NCBI GenBank assembly: GCA_015680685.1 | Contig: MNCI01008947.1 | Location: 5,917-69,916, forward strand | From: Gnetum montanum | Lineage: Eukaryota; Streptophyta; Gnetopsida; Gnetales; Gnetaceae | Direction: 5' to 3' | Length of the DNA: 64,000 nucleotides | In this document: positions 35,166 to 46,710 of the stretch, in pieces | Numbering within the stretch: position 1 is the first letter of the stretch | Layout: each line of letters starts with the position of its first letter | Translations under genes and position numbers: made by a program | The notes under the pieces: generated by a model | Databases searched by the model: none | What the model was told of the DNA's origin: nothing | Seen by the model: only the letters and a program-made list of their open reading frames with translations

Positions 35166-36059
35166 TCAACAATTAGCTTTTTCTAATCATAAATTATATT
35201 ATTGAACTTTGTCAATGCAAATCTTAAGCCTAGATACAAAAAGGAGGAGGATTAACATTACATTGATAGCCAACTATAAAGTTGTCAAATGTTATGGATG
35301 AATTTGTTTCTAGATTTTACAGATGCTAGGGCATTTGCTAGATGTGATGCATAGAAGTCACAAGGCCTAGTTGCTATGGAAAATAGGCAAGGACTTGCTA
35401 AGTGTCCTCTAAATGATTTGCAACATTGTCACTTAGAAGTTACGAAAAGTAGATCAAGGTTTCTATATCAGGGATGGGTGTGGATAAAGAAGCATGTCTA
35501 ACAACAGAAATTTTAAATAGAAACTATAAATAAACAAATATCTAGCCCTTCATAGAAGTAAATGATGAAAAAGAACTTATATAGTCAATCCCATTTTATT
35601 GGATAAGGCTAGGATAATGATGATGATGATAAATCCTTTTACTATTAAAAGTAATCAAGATTACATAACACTAACATTTATTTCCAATAACTATATTCAA
35701 TGTTACTCTTAATAAAAAAAGAACATAAAAGTAACTTTTATTATCATTTATTGAAAAACATGCATATACTATAATACATGATTTTGAGCCTTCCTTGAAG
35801 ATTCTTATGTGAATAGAACAAATCTAATACAAAACCATACATTTAACCAAACATAAATTATCAATAGGATTATTAAACACTTAAAATAGAAGAGAAAATT
35901 CATCTGCACAATCTACACCAACTACCTAAAAAAATACAATCATTATTAGAGAAATCACTATGAGCCAAGGGAATTTCTTTACAAGTAGCAACCTCATCCA
36001 TCTCATCAAATTCATTAGTATGTACTCTATGTGCCTTCTTAGGATTCCATCTTACTAAT
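35166..36059. other. AT-rich intergenic DNA
   Basis: Nothing recognisable except a short (GAT)n run near 35615-35632. Confidence 0.5.
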
Positions 36060-36385
36060 GGAATCATAGAGCTTAATGATGGACATATCATCAAAATAAT
36101 AAGCATCCTATTTGATCACAACTTTTTGTGCTATGTGGAAGCCCATCCCCATTGATATAACCACATATGCTAATGACAAGTATTATCAACATCATGCAAG
36201 GTCCATTGATCACAACTTTTTGCACCATGTGGGAGGCAATCTCACTGATGCAACTATAGAGGCTAATTGTGTGTAGCATCAAAATCATCATCTCCATTGG
36301 TCACTCCTTATTGTATCATGTGGAAGCCCATCTTTACCTATACACCTACAAAGGCCAATGCTAGCCAAATCATGTAATGATATTT
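36060..36385. repeat. Minisatellite, about 92-bp unit, 3 or more imperfect copies
   Basis: The anchor TTGATCACAACTTTTTG.. followed by .ATGTGG.A.GC.ATCT/CCC recurs at about 36112, 36206 and 36297 (spacings 94 and 91). A degenerate partial unit precedes them. The minus-strand ORF over this region is a by-product of the repeat. Confidence 0.65.
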
Positions 36386-36934
36386 CCACAACTAGAAGAA
36401 ATATTTAATAATACAAGAATGGTTATAGTTTGATTTCTCATGCTAAGTAAACCTATATTTAGAAAGCTTGAGAATCTAAAAAAATCATTAAGTCAACAAT
36501 TGCTCTTATGCCAAAGTAAGGAAGCTTCATGATGTAATTAATAGTAAGTATATAAGTACATTTCTAGATTGTTCACAAAGTAATAATAGAAAAATTAATT
36601 TAACTAAACTATTTCTAAACCCTCTTCTAAAGAAGGAAAAGGATGTCTACAACAAAGGTTATGCCCCTAGTTTCCTACATACACTTTAGAATTCTAAAGA
36701 AATCAGGGCCATGTAGTTCCTAGATATTAGTGAACATACAAGCATAGCAAGAAATAATACTAAAAATCAAATGCACACACATCAAGAAAAAATCATGACT
36801 ATCTATTTATAATAATACATTGATCATTACTAATAATCTATCTTAAACTTTACAAAATAAGGTTTAAAGGAGTGTAATGTGTACACCACTTAAGAACTAA
36901 AATCAAGAAGCAACATCTAAATGAAGCATTTATG
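36386..36934. other. AT-rich intergenic DNA
   Basis: No gene, RNA or repeat structure recognised up to the target site of element B. Confidence 0.5.
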
Positions 36935-36939
36935 CCTTT

Positions 36940-37814
36940 TGATGAGCGGTAAGGTACCCCTACACTCATCTATATGAATCACAAGTGTTTACACATGATC
37001 CAGTCAAATTTCATGGATGGGACTAGTTGTGGCATCTAGATCGTTATGCTTTGATCACAGTTCGTTGTCTTCCCACTTAGACTAGTGGTAGTTTTGTCAC
37101 ATATGGTTTAGTCCAAAGTGAGGCATATGATGTTGTTTGTAATTCTATGCTACTTTTAATGATGATAAAGAGAGGGATTAATTAAAGTAATGAGTAATGG
37201 AAAACAAGATCTAAACTAGCCTATGGGCTATGAGTATCTGCACTTAATCGTCCATACACATGTTGGACTTCGTGAAGCTACTTTTGGGATTACCAAGTGT
37301 ACATCACTAGTTGTGCCAAATGATACACCTCTAGGTGACCAAGTATTTACACTTAAATACTCGTGATTAAGGCGTACACATTCTGCTTAACGATAGAAAT
37401 AGTAAATAACAATAAATAGAAATGTTTAACTAAAGAAAGGATTAAATAATTAAAACAAAAATATTAATCTAAGTGGATGCTGCACTGATGGAAGTAATCT
37501 TGATCTTTATTGCCAGTCATGTAATGTGTCCAAGTACGTCACACTCAAAAAAAGGTGTGGTATGATTACAAACATCACACTGTGGCATGCACTAGGAATA
37601 CTAGACTAGAAAGAAGAAATGGAAAACTGAAACTATCTATTACTACTTTCTAAGCTGTCTCATCCAGAAGCCCAAGTGCAATATTTATAGGCATGGTCCA
37701 TATGAGGTGATGTTGGGTATTTAATGTTGCTTATTAGCCCTGACATTAGGTACATGATGTTGGAACTCCAATGTCATGTATCTAACGTTAGGGCCCTAAA
37801 GGGATGACTCATCA
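36940..37814 (-). repeat. 3' LTR of element B (complete)
   Basis: 875 bp, TGATGAGCGG...GACTCATCA. Minus-strand TATA TGCCTATAAATATTGC near 37680-37695. U3 between there and 37814 has ATGATGTTGG/GACATTAGG/AATGTCATG type repeats. Poly(A)-region block with TTATTGCCAGTCATG near 37508. Confidence 0.85.
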
Positions 37815-38039
37815 TACCCTCACGACTGAATGAAAACTCATCCTTGAGTTAAACAAAATGAGGAACAAGTTTTTTACAAAATATTGGTAGGTATGGGATT
37901 ATGGATTGACTCAACAATGGATAAAATGACTATCTATTTATATGCCATAGTGGTGCAAGACAAAAATGGAACACATTATTACAAAAAAGAACAAAAAATA
38001 AGATTGGAAAGCTCATGTAGTGCCTAGAGGTGGTAGCTC
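37815..38039 (-). other. PPT and 3' terminal segment of element B
   Basis: Minus strand ends AGGATGAGTTTTCATTCAGT then CGTGAGGGTA against the LTR, as in A, C and J. Confidence 0.6.
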
Positions 38040-40734
38040 TTCCATTGGTCACTTTCCTTTGTTGTCAAGCCGCTAAAATTTGTAATGGTTGAGAAAGGCT
38101 TGTAATTTTTCCTCCTCCATCCTTGGGTCATGCACCATCCAGGTTGCTATCCTGATGTGTGGTAGCACTGGTACATCCCAAGGACGTGGTAGTTGTAGAA
38201 ACATTTGATTTGTCTTGATGTACCATGTTGCGAACTATAGTCATTCCTTTTTGAAAGCCCTAGGTTTATCCCTTAGCTCATGATAATCTATCAATCTCTG
38301 AGCTAGGTTCAAGGCTACATCCTTCTATCCTTGGTAGCTAGCTTTGACCACCTCTAATTTTGAGTTTTCCACTTGTAACTTTTGCAAAGCATCCTTCCAA
38401 TCTGTAAACTATTTCTCACACAACGCGTAAGTGGTCACCACTTGCTTCTCCAACTCGCTTCGAGGATGACCTATTGTTAACATTTGAAGGTTGGCATATC
38501 TAAGGTTAGCTAACACCATGTATTCCTTCAAATCTTCTATTTGTAGGTCCTTATTTTTAACTTCCACTTGTTGAACCATGGCATAACTATCCAAAATGGC
38601 CTAGCATTTAGAATTTTATGCGACCAAGAAGTTGATGTGGGCCTTGGACATATTGATTTCCTTCTCATTAATTTCCTTATACATGCCAACTTGGTCATGG
38701 AAGTTTTCTTTTAACTTCTCATGTTTCTTGGCCTTGTTCTACCACATAAGGATCTTGATTACTGTCTTTTGATGAATAGCATGTATCTCCTCTATAGAGA
38801 GGATTCTATTTTTTTGGGCCAATCTACTGATATCCTAGTTGACCCTCACCAATTATTCTCTTAACTAGTGGACACTCTCTTCCAAAATGTTCTTTTTCTT
38901 CTCCACTGTGATCAATGGGTTATTCTCTACAGTGAGTTTCTTGTTCTCTTCTTGGATAGTGGTCAATGCCTTTTTATGCACATTAGTTTATGCATCTACA
39001 ATAGAGGCATTCTAGACTACCATCTTCTTTTCTTGCTCTACAGTTGCTTTCTCTTTCACTAGCTTGGTAAGCTTTTTTGTCCAAAATTGTTCTAGTTGGT
39101 TAAGCATGACAAATCAAGTAGGATCCTGTCATTTAGCTTGCAGGGTAGCTAGCTCTTTTTGAAATCTTTGTACTTCAGCTTCTGCATGTTTTGTCTTGAC
39201 CTCAGCCATGACCAACTTTCCTTTGGTAGTGATGAGGTTCGATTGAGTTGCAATGACATCACTGGGGATGTCAAATAGAGTGGTCATCACTTGACCTACC
39301 TATAGCAAATAATCAAGCATGTCATCATGCACTATAGGAGTCATTGAGGTCTCAACTAGCATTTGTGCATTCCTAGTTCCTGCCAGATTGGTCGAAGGCA
39401 CAATAGGAACATTGAATGACTTCTTGATGTGATCAGTGATAACCTCTATCTTGCCTACTGCATCTTCATGTTGTAGCACCATAATTGTGGAACCTTTGCC
39501 AGTTTCCAAAGTGACTTGAAAGGATGCAGCATTTCCAAAAATTTGACGTGACCATTGGGATCCCCCTACTCCTAATTGAATCAAGATCTCTTCCCTTGTT
39601 GGATCAGCTAATATGGTGGGCTATACGACATCATCCATAATCCATAAGAGATTGGCCTCATCCCTGCTCCCTCAGTTGATGGTCTTAACAATTCTTTGTA
39701 GGTGGCTTAGCGATGGTCTATAATCTTGTAGCAGTAACAGTGGAGCTTGTGCTTGCAAATGTTGCTCAGGCTCTTGTTGTGTTTTAGTTCTTGGTTCTAC
39801 CTCTTTTTCAGTTTCTTGCTCCTCATCAGAATCTTTTCTTGGTGTTGTGGTTTTGAGGAACTCTGCAAAGGAGCCGTGCTAAGCCTTCTGAAGGACATCA
39901 TTGGTATATCCTAAGATCCCTATGTGCTTGCATAGTTTTTAAATTAGATAGAAAAATAGAAGTATTGATCTCCTTGACTTCATTTCTTTGAACTACCATT
40001 AGATTTCTATGAAGTAATAGTAGGGAAGGTTGACTGTAAATTTTTCCATTAGAATGGCACTTCCCCTAGCTGCAAAAGTCAAGATTTGATTAAGCCCCTT
40101 GGTAGGAAATAGGTGGTACATCCTAATCTTAAAGTAGGTTCTCTCTTCCAAAGTCATCTCATTGTATGACTTATCTTTTTTATCGTATGCTTGCCTCAAC
40201 CACAGTCTCTTCATTTCATGGTCAGATTTGATGGATAGGTGAGCAACCTTGGCCCCTTCATTGGGTAGGTTGAGAACTATAGTTATATCTTTGACTGCAT
40301 GTAGATATTCACAATGGTACCTTCATCCTTATTGTGCCAAAATTGATATTCTTTTCCTAGGTACCATTCACCACTGTATGATAGGATTGGCCACAATGGG
40401 GACACTTTGAGTTATGTCTGCATTGCTTCTAAGGAAAATTCTAGGAATGGGCCAAAGTTCATTTCCACAATGACTGAGGCCAATGTGGACTTTTCCAAGA
40501 TGGCAACAAGGCAGTTAGGGGGCAACGTGAGATGTTATCCTTGTTTAGGGTCCAGTACTTCTATTTCCACCCCTTTGGCTAATTTCCTAGTAGTAGGGAC
40601 CTCTTCATGGATACTAAAAGATTGGGCCTCTTATTTAGCATGTTCCTCATGTTCTCCTTGCTAGCCGTGGCCACCACATGGATGCTTAGTGGCTCTCTAT
40701 GAGGGTTCAACCTGAGCACCTTTTTTGGGGCCAT
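38040..40734 (-). pseudogene. 3' ORF of element B (decayed)
   Basis: The ATG at 40734-40732 (MAPKKVLRLNPHREPL) is preceded by TTGCTTAATTGCAG, a textbook 3' splice site. The central domain at 39999-40214 has EERTYFKIRMYHLFPTKGLN and FTVNLPYYYFIEI, homologous to the copies in A and C. A separate open segment at 39300-39584 (SRQIFGNAASFQVTLETGKG) follows. The C-terminal coiled-coil part includes 38409-38594 (DLQIEDLKEYMVLANLRYAN). Frameshifts and stops are present, but the length and order equal those of A. Function unknown; retained although pol is lost. Confidence 0.6.
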
Positions 40735-42760
40735 CTGCAATTAAGCAAAAACCAAGTGTTACCAAGGTTATGTTTATTATCATTAATCCATTCATACCTT
40801 ACTCATAACCTTAGTTCATTAAGCTCATTATGCCTATGATTGTAGGGTTAGGAAAATTTTCACAAAAAATTCCCCAAGAAGTGTCTATCTCTTTCTACGA
40901 CCCATTGCAACTAGTTCCTTTTTCATTATATGTGGCTTAAAATAATGGTTATAGGCCCAAGGGTTAGAAAAATTGGACATCTTGCACTATCATTAATGAT
41001 TTTTCATTATAAGTCCTAAGGTTTTTAACATTATTACCCTTAGAATACCTTCCAAGCGAGAGAAAATTTTGACAAATTGGCACAAGGTTTGCACACATGC
41101 ATCCCCAACCACAACTACATTAAACATTCTAGGTTCAAATAGATTCAAATGTTATGAAAATTGGAAAGTTAGAGAGCTAGATATCACAAGTGGAAGATGG
41201 AGGTGCAAAGCTCTAAGTCACGAGAAAAAATTGCAACAACTCCCCTAGTAACAAATGAGAGAAATAAAGTTCATGTTGCGCGAGGGTCCACTATATATAC
41301 TTTTTTTCAAACTTGACATCAGGTACATGACATTGAGGTCCAGAAATTTTGATTTTTATGGGGCCAAAAGACATGCAAACTGAAGCTTTGGGTTTGATTA
41401 GAAGATTGAAAGTTAAATTTTGCAGTTTGAGTAAGTGGAAAATTAAGTGGAGGCACTGAAAGTAGGATAAGGTGAAGTCATCAACATTAAAAGTACGAGA
41501 ATGAGTAAGAAAAGGGCGTTGAAAGCATGATTGTGGGACATATTATATTTATGATAAGAAAAACAATAAAATATAACAAATGGAGCACATGGAAGGTGAA
41601 AAATGATGTGGTCATGTTAAATAAGTACAAGTCACAAAAGTTACACAAGTGGATCCTTCCCAAAGAAAGTTCTAACCTATGATGCCCTTCTGTAACCATA
41701 CCCATAATGTCTATAGGCACCAGAGGAGGTGAATGCAATGCATATCTGTGAAACAAAACACACATGTTAAAACCATTGAATTGAGATAACAACTCTATGT
41801 TACACAAAACCATAAGTTATGAGAATCTAGACAACGAGATGAGATGGACTATAGAAGGGATCATAGAAATTGGGACATGAGGTGTCGTACTATGATCACA
41901 ATGAAACCTTGTGTGTTATTAATGGTTAAATGACCATGTGTCAATCTATCCAAGATTCAAACCAAGTCCAAACCACATTGTAGGGACATTACATTATTTC
42001 ATCACATTAGCATAAAACCATAAGACTGTCAAAGATGCAAGGAGCAACATCACTTGGTGTTTTATCCAAGGGAGGAGCATTATCGTGGCACAATTATTGT
42101 GTTTTTTTTAATGGTTTAGTGAAGCTACCAACCTTTAGGCATGGGTACATGTCTTTCTAGTGGGACCCACAGAAGCTTAATCAATGCCATGTGAATTTTC
42201 TCTTACCCCCATTTGTCATTAGATCTACAAGGATATCATTACAACCTCAATGACATGATAGAACTCATAGAAGTAGCCAAAGAAAATCCAAAAATCCCAT
42301 TGATGTCACACCCTTTAACATTCTGTCTTAGTTCTACACTCTTCCATCAAGACACAATGATGATGAAGTTATTTAGAGTTTGGATGATGAAAAAGATTAC
42401 CATCATGACTAGAGCAAGAACCTCTTATTAATGGAATGGGTGGATGGATGTCATGGTCTCAATGTCTAAATAATCAATCCCTTGTGACTCAACAACATAG
42501 AGAAAAACCTCACCTCAATGGGAAACATGATCAATAGCAAGATTACATACAAAGAAAATTAAAAAAACAAGTAGAAAAAATTAAGAAAATGATAACAAAT
42601 TGTAAAACAAAAAGATAAAAAGCACTTAAAAATCCTAAAGATTAGAATGGGGGGTAAACCCCACAACTAAACATTTGGTCATGGCTAGGATTAGTAAGTG
42701 GATGAATAGGATCCATGCATGTATGAAACATTGGGAACCCTTCATGCCCCAGTCACTAGG
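40735..42760 (-). other. Non-coding block of element B; no pol
   Basis: Matches the pol-to-3'-ORF block of A, C and H (for example minus-strand CATGTACCCATGCCTAAAGG near 42140). ORFs such as 41487-41813 and 42213-42431 show no retroelement domain. The purine tract is at 42645-42655. A search for protease and RT landmarks seen in A found none. Confidence 0.6.
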
Positions 42761-45060
42761 TGCTTATTGATGGTGTGGTGGCTAGGTAGAAAAATTGTTG
42801 GTCACACACTTGATGGTTATATGTATGGTGGGTTAGGATATGAGGTGTGTTAACATTATGGATGTCTGGCCCACGATTGCATCCTTGAGCATGAGATGGT
42901 ATGCATGGATTCATGTGTCTCCTCATGTTTGTAGATTCATTAGTTGGCTATTGGATTGGAGTACTAATAGGTGGTGGCCTTTGTGTATAATCAAAGGATG
43001 TTGGTTGAGACAAGGAAGGTGATGCACCATGTTGGTCTCGTACTGGCTCGATTAATGTGGTGGGCCCATGCATCATTTGCCTCGGCTTACAACCTTTCCT
43101 CTAGAAGGGATGTTTTTGGCATTGCAATTGGGACCCACTGGTATTAGTGTGTCTTTGCACATTTGCAGCATAAGTGGCACTTTTTGGTTGATATTGTGGG
43201 GTTGGACCTTCTTGAATTACTAGCGATGGCATATAAGGAGGTGGATTATGAGAATATTGAGGGTAAGTTGGATGGTAAGAGGTGTAAGGTGGTGATCTTT
43301 CAAGGGATGTTATGTATTGATGGTACTTGGGAGAGTGGTAGTGGCAATTTGAAGTGGAGGACACAAAACTAGTTCGAGAAACAAGATGTTGAACATAATA
43401 GCCATGCATTTTTAGCAGAGATGGTTGATTTGGTGGTGGCCTCCCCCATGACTGTGGTTGTTGCCATTGCGGTTGATGAACATATTAAGGCTAGTGGTAA
43501 GTCCTCCTAGGATAGTATGATTGGTTGTGGGATTGTCTATAATTACCTTATGGAAGAGGAAGTCTCTCGAGCATGTGCTTTTGCACAAATTTTGGATTTA
43601 AGGCACTTGCCCAATACTCATGTAGATGCAATAATACAAGGCATTGGCCCCTTGGGTGGTCATATATGCATAGGTCACATCCATCATCTTCGTCTATAGC
43701 ACAGTCTTTAGCCTCACTTTTGTTAGCCATTTTTCTCATTTGTCAAAAAGTGTTCCTAACTATTTCTTAGTTCTATGTCCTTTGTGTATTCTGATTTCCT
43801 GGCATGTTCTGCATGACCTTCTCTGCGATTGTCTTAATAAGATTTGTGACAATTTTTCTTATCCATTTAGACATCCTATTGAATTTTGCTTCTAGATCAC
43901 CAATTGACTCCTTTGTTGGCAAAGTTCATTACGGAATCACCTTATTGAGAGTAGTTTCATTTTCCTTATCATAAATTTGGACCTTCCTCGATTGAAGAGT
44001 TGGGTCCCATTAATGTTTCTCAACATTATCCCATTTGCACATCTCTCCTTATTATTTTGCCACACACTCTATTATCTCTTTGATTTGATGGGCTTGAAGC
44101 TCATATAATTACCTTGGGGCATACATCCCAAGGGTCACCCTTGTTTCATTACGAAGCCCATCTATGATGTGGTAAAGCTGCTTTTCCTTAGAGAAATCAT
44201 GGCTTGGGCATTGATTCAGTAGGGCATAATATCTATCTAAGGCCATGTCCAAGGGTTCATGTTATTCTTTTTTCCACTTTTGGATTTGTCTCCTTAGATA
44301 GGACACTTTCTTATAGGTTTGGTATCTCTCATTGAAAAGTTCTAACATTTTTTACCACCATTGGATTGAACTTGGTTTCAATGATCAATACCACACTTTG
44401 GCTTTATCAATTAGTGTCCTAGGAAAGAGCTTAAGTTTTTGCCACTCACTTTCCACATTGTAGAACATACAGGCATCATGGAAGGCTTGAAAATGATGTA
44501 GATCTGAATCATAGCCTCTTGCAAACTTAGGAAGAGTATTCATGTCTAGTTTAGGTAAATGACTTTGTTTGCAATGCCTATAAGATATCTTAACAGCCTT
44601 TGTGATATACATTAGGATCTTAGTGGCCAACATGGGTTAATCATCATTAAACAAATTTTGAGGAAAGTTCCTATGTTCATGGTGTCCTCTTTAACTCTTC
44701 CTTGGGTTCAATTCTAGTTTTTAGTCCAACCCTTTAGTGAAGCTCTATATCTATACCTACGTTCATCTTCGTCAGAACTAGACGTTAAGGGGGAAGAGGA
44801 ATATGAGAAATTGGAAGAAGTTCCATGGCTTCTATAGTGTTCCTTGGGATCCCTTGATTTATCGTTTCTAGGTTTTAAGGAGGTCTTAGGCCTTGAGACC
44901 TCCCTAGTCTAGGACTTATGTCATCTCCTTCAAGATTGTCTACCTTAGGTGAATGTAGTCTTTGAGTGTCGTTAGGGTGGTATGATCATAAGAAACCACT
45001 ACATAAGGTTGATCACTCCAATTGTCTTCATCATATATCTCATTAGTTCTCCAATGAATG
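42761..45060 (-). pseudogene. gag of element B (decayed)
   Basis: At 44385-44633: LDMNTLPKFARGYDSDLHHF, QAFHDACMFYNVESEWQKLK and LFPRTLIDKAKVWY, the conserved capsid segment shared with A and H. At 43548-43739: DDGCDLCIYDHPRGQC, a zinc-knuckle-like CX2CX3HX4C one residue shorter than usual between the second Cys and His, then ALNPKF. A proline/tyrosine-rich linker (43101-43409, YTSYHPTYPQYSHNPPPY) follows. Stops and frameshifts interrupt it. Confidence 0.7.
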
Positions 45061-45210
45061 TGTTCACTATACAATGCATTGTCATTTTCATGTGGAAGAG
45101 ACATTGTTGTTGGTTACAGTGTATGTGATTTAACATTTTCTAAAAGATATATTGTTAATATCTTTTACAATGATATTGTATGATATACCTAATCTAGATA
45201 ATTAGCACCA

Positions 45211-45228
45211 TCCTCGACAACAGTGCCA
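45211..45228 (-). other. Primer binding site of element B (tRNA-Asp type)
   Basis: Minus-strand TGGCACTGTTGTCGAGGA one base from the LTR, close to TGGCACCGTTGCCGGGGA of H. Confidence 0.75.
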
Positions 45229-45229
45229 A

Positions 45230-45956
45230 TGACAAACAACAAGGTACCCCTATGCTCAACCATATGAATCACAAGCATTCACACACAATCCGATCAAAAT
45301 TTATAAATGGGACTAGTTGTGGCATCTAGATCGTTATGCTTTGATTGCAATTCACTATCTTTCCACTTGGACCAGTGGTAGCTTTATCATGTATGATTTA
45401 GTCCAAAGTGAGGCGTATGATGTTGTTTCTAATTCTACGCTACTCCTAATGATGATAAAGAGATAGATTAATTAAACTAATGAGTAATGGGAAACAAGAT
45501 CTAAACTAGCCTATGGATGATGAATATCCGCACTTAATCATCCATACATGTCTTGGACTTTGTGGAGCTACTTTTAGGATTACCAAGTGTATGTCACTGG
45601 TTATGCCAAATGATACACCTCTGGGCGACCAAGTATTTACACTTAAATACTCGTGATTAAGGCGTACACATTCTGCTTAACAACAGGAACTGTAAATAAC
45701 AATAAATAGAAATGCTTAACTAAAGAAATGATTAAATAATTAAAACAACAATATTAATCTAAGTGGATGCTGCAATGATGGAAGTAATCTTGATCTTTAT
45801 TGCCAGTCATGTAACGTGTCCAAGTATGTCACACTCGAACAAAGGTGTGGTATGATTACAAACATCACACTGCGGGCATGCACTAGGAATAATAGACTGG
45901 AAAGAAGAAATGGAAAACTGAAACTATCTATTACTACTTTCTAAGCTATCTCATCA
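45230..45956 (-). repeat. 5' LTR of element B with U3 deletion
   Basis: 727 bp. It matches the left LTR up to AAGCTATCTCATCA, where the left copy has about 150 more bases holding the TATA box and U3 array. The target duplication CCTTT follows immediately, so the loss occurred between two TCATC strings without disturbing the insertion site. The first bases at the PBS side have decayed (TGACAAACAAC). Confidence 0.85.
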
Positions 45957-46018
45957 CCTTTCAATTAGACAAACTAATAAAGTAATAGAATCTTCTTATG
46001 ATAGTTAGGTAAGATCAT

Positions 46019-46705
46019 TGATGGGATGCGATATCGCATGGGACGCGATATTGCGTACACGATATAGCGTCCTCCGCGATATCGCGTCTTTCCCTGCGAT
46101 ATCACGTATGCGATATCGCAGTGCACCATCAAATCTATAAATAAGAGGCAGCTCTCCCTTGTTTCTCATTCTAGGCCTAGACCGTAGCGAAACTCTAGCA
46201 ATTTTACCTCTCTAGAGATAGAATAATTTCCATGTGCCCGCAGTAGGAGCTCCAAAGTGAACAGATCTTTATTCAAGCAAATATTGTACCTGAACACAAG
46301 TTTGTGTACGGCAATAAAGACGAACTTCTTGGATAAACCTTACAGTGCATGGAATAGGCTACATAGGATTTTATTTATTGTTATTTATGTTTATCATTTA
46401 AATGCTTTATTAGTTAATTAAATTTCTCTCAACCCTTCTCTCCTAGTTAAGTGCATTCAGTACGACCGCTTCGAGCACGTGCATTACGCTTGGTGATCCC
46501 AGCAACGAATAGCATTTGGTAACCAAGGTTGCATTGGTTCAGGGTGTGAACGGTAAGTGGGAATGGATGTTGATGCTAGGTTAATTAAGGCTTAGTTAGT
46601 TAGTTAAGGTTAGTTAATTAGTCTCTTCACCTNAAGTTCGACCAGATCGCGCGTGTAACGCTCATATTCTTATGGTTGAGTGTAGAGGTACCTCGCCACT
46701 CATCA
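46019..46705 (+). repeat. Solo LTR E (gypsy family)
   Basis: 687 bp from TGATGGGATGCGATATCGCA to CCACTCATCA, flanked by perfect duplications ATCAT (46014-46018 and 46706-46710), with no internal sequence on either side. U3 has at least five GCGATATCGC-type palindromes in about 110 bases, TATA box TCTATAAATAAGAGG near 46135, and a block with GTGTACGGCAATAAAGACG near 46303-46321. A single N at 46633 marks uncertain assembly. Confidence 0.9.
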
Positions 46706-46710
46706 ATCAT

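Larger units (their letters stand above)
36940..45956 (-). mobile_element. Gypsy element B: gag plus 3' ORF, pol deleted
   Basis: 9.0 kb. Perfect target duplication CCTTT at 36935-36939 and 45957-45961. Left (3') LTR 875 bp, right (5') LTR 727 bp. Asp-tRNA PBS at 45211-45228. Internal order on the minus strand: gag (45060-43100), proline/tyrosine-rich linker to about 42760, a purine/GGGG tract near 42650, the non-coding block, 3' ORF (40734 to about 38040), PPT. No protease, RT, RNase H or integrase is detectable in the 2 kb between the linker and the 3' ORF. It is thus a non-autonomous derivative that must have moved in trans. Confidence 0.85.

Noticed and set aside
36091-36297. 68-codon ORF as a gene
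   Set aside because: It lies wholly in the 92-bp minisatellite.
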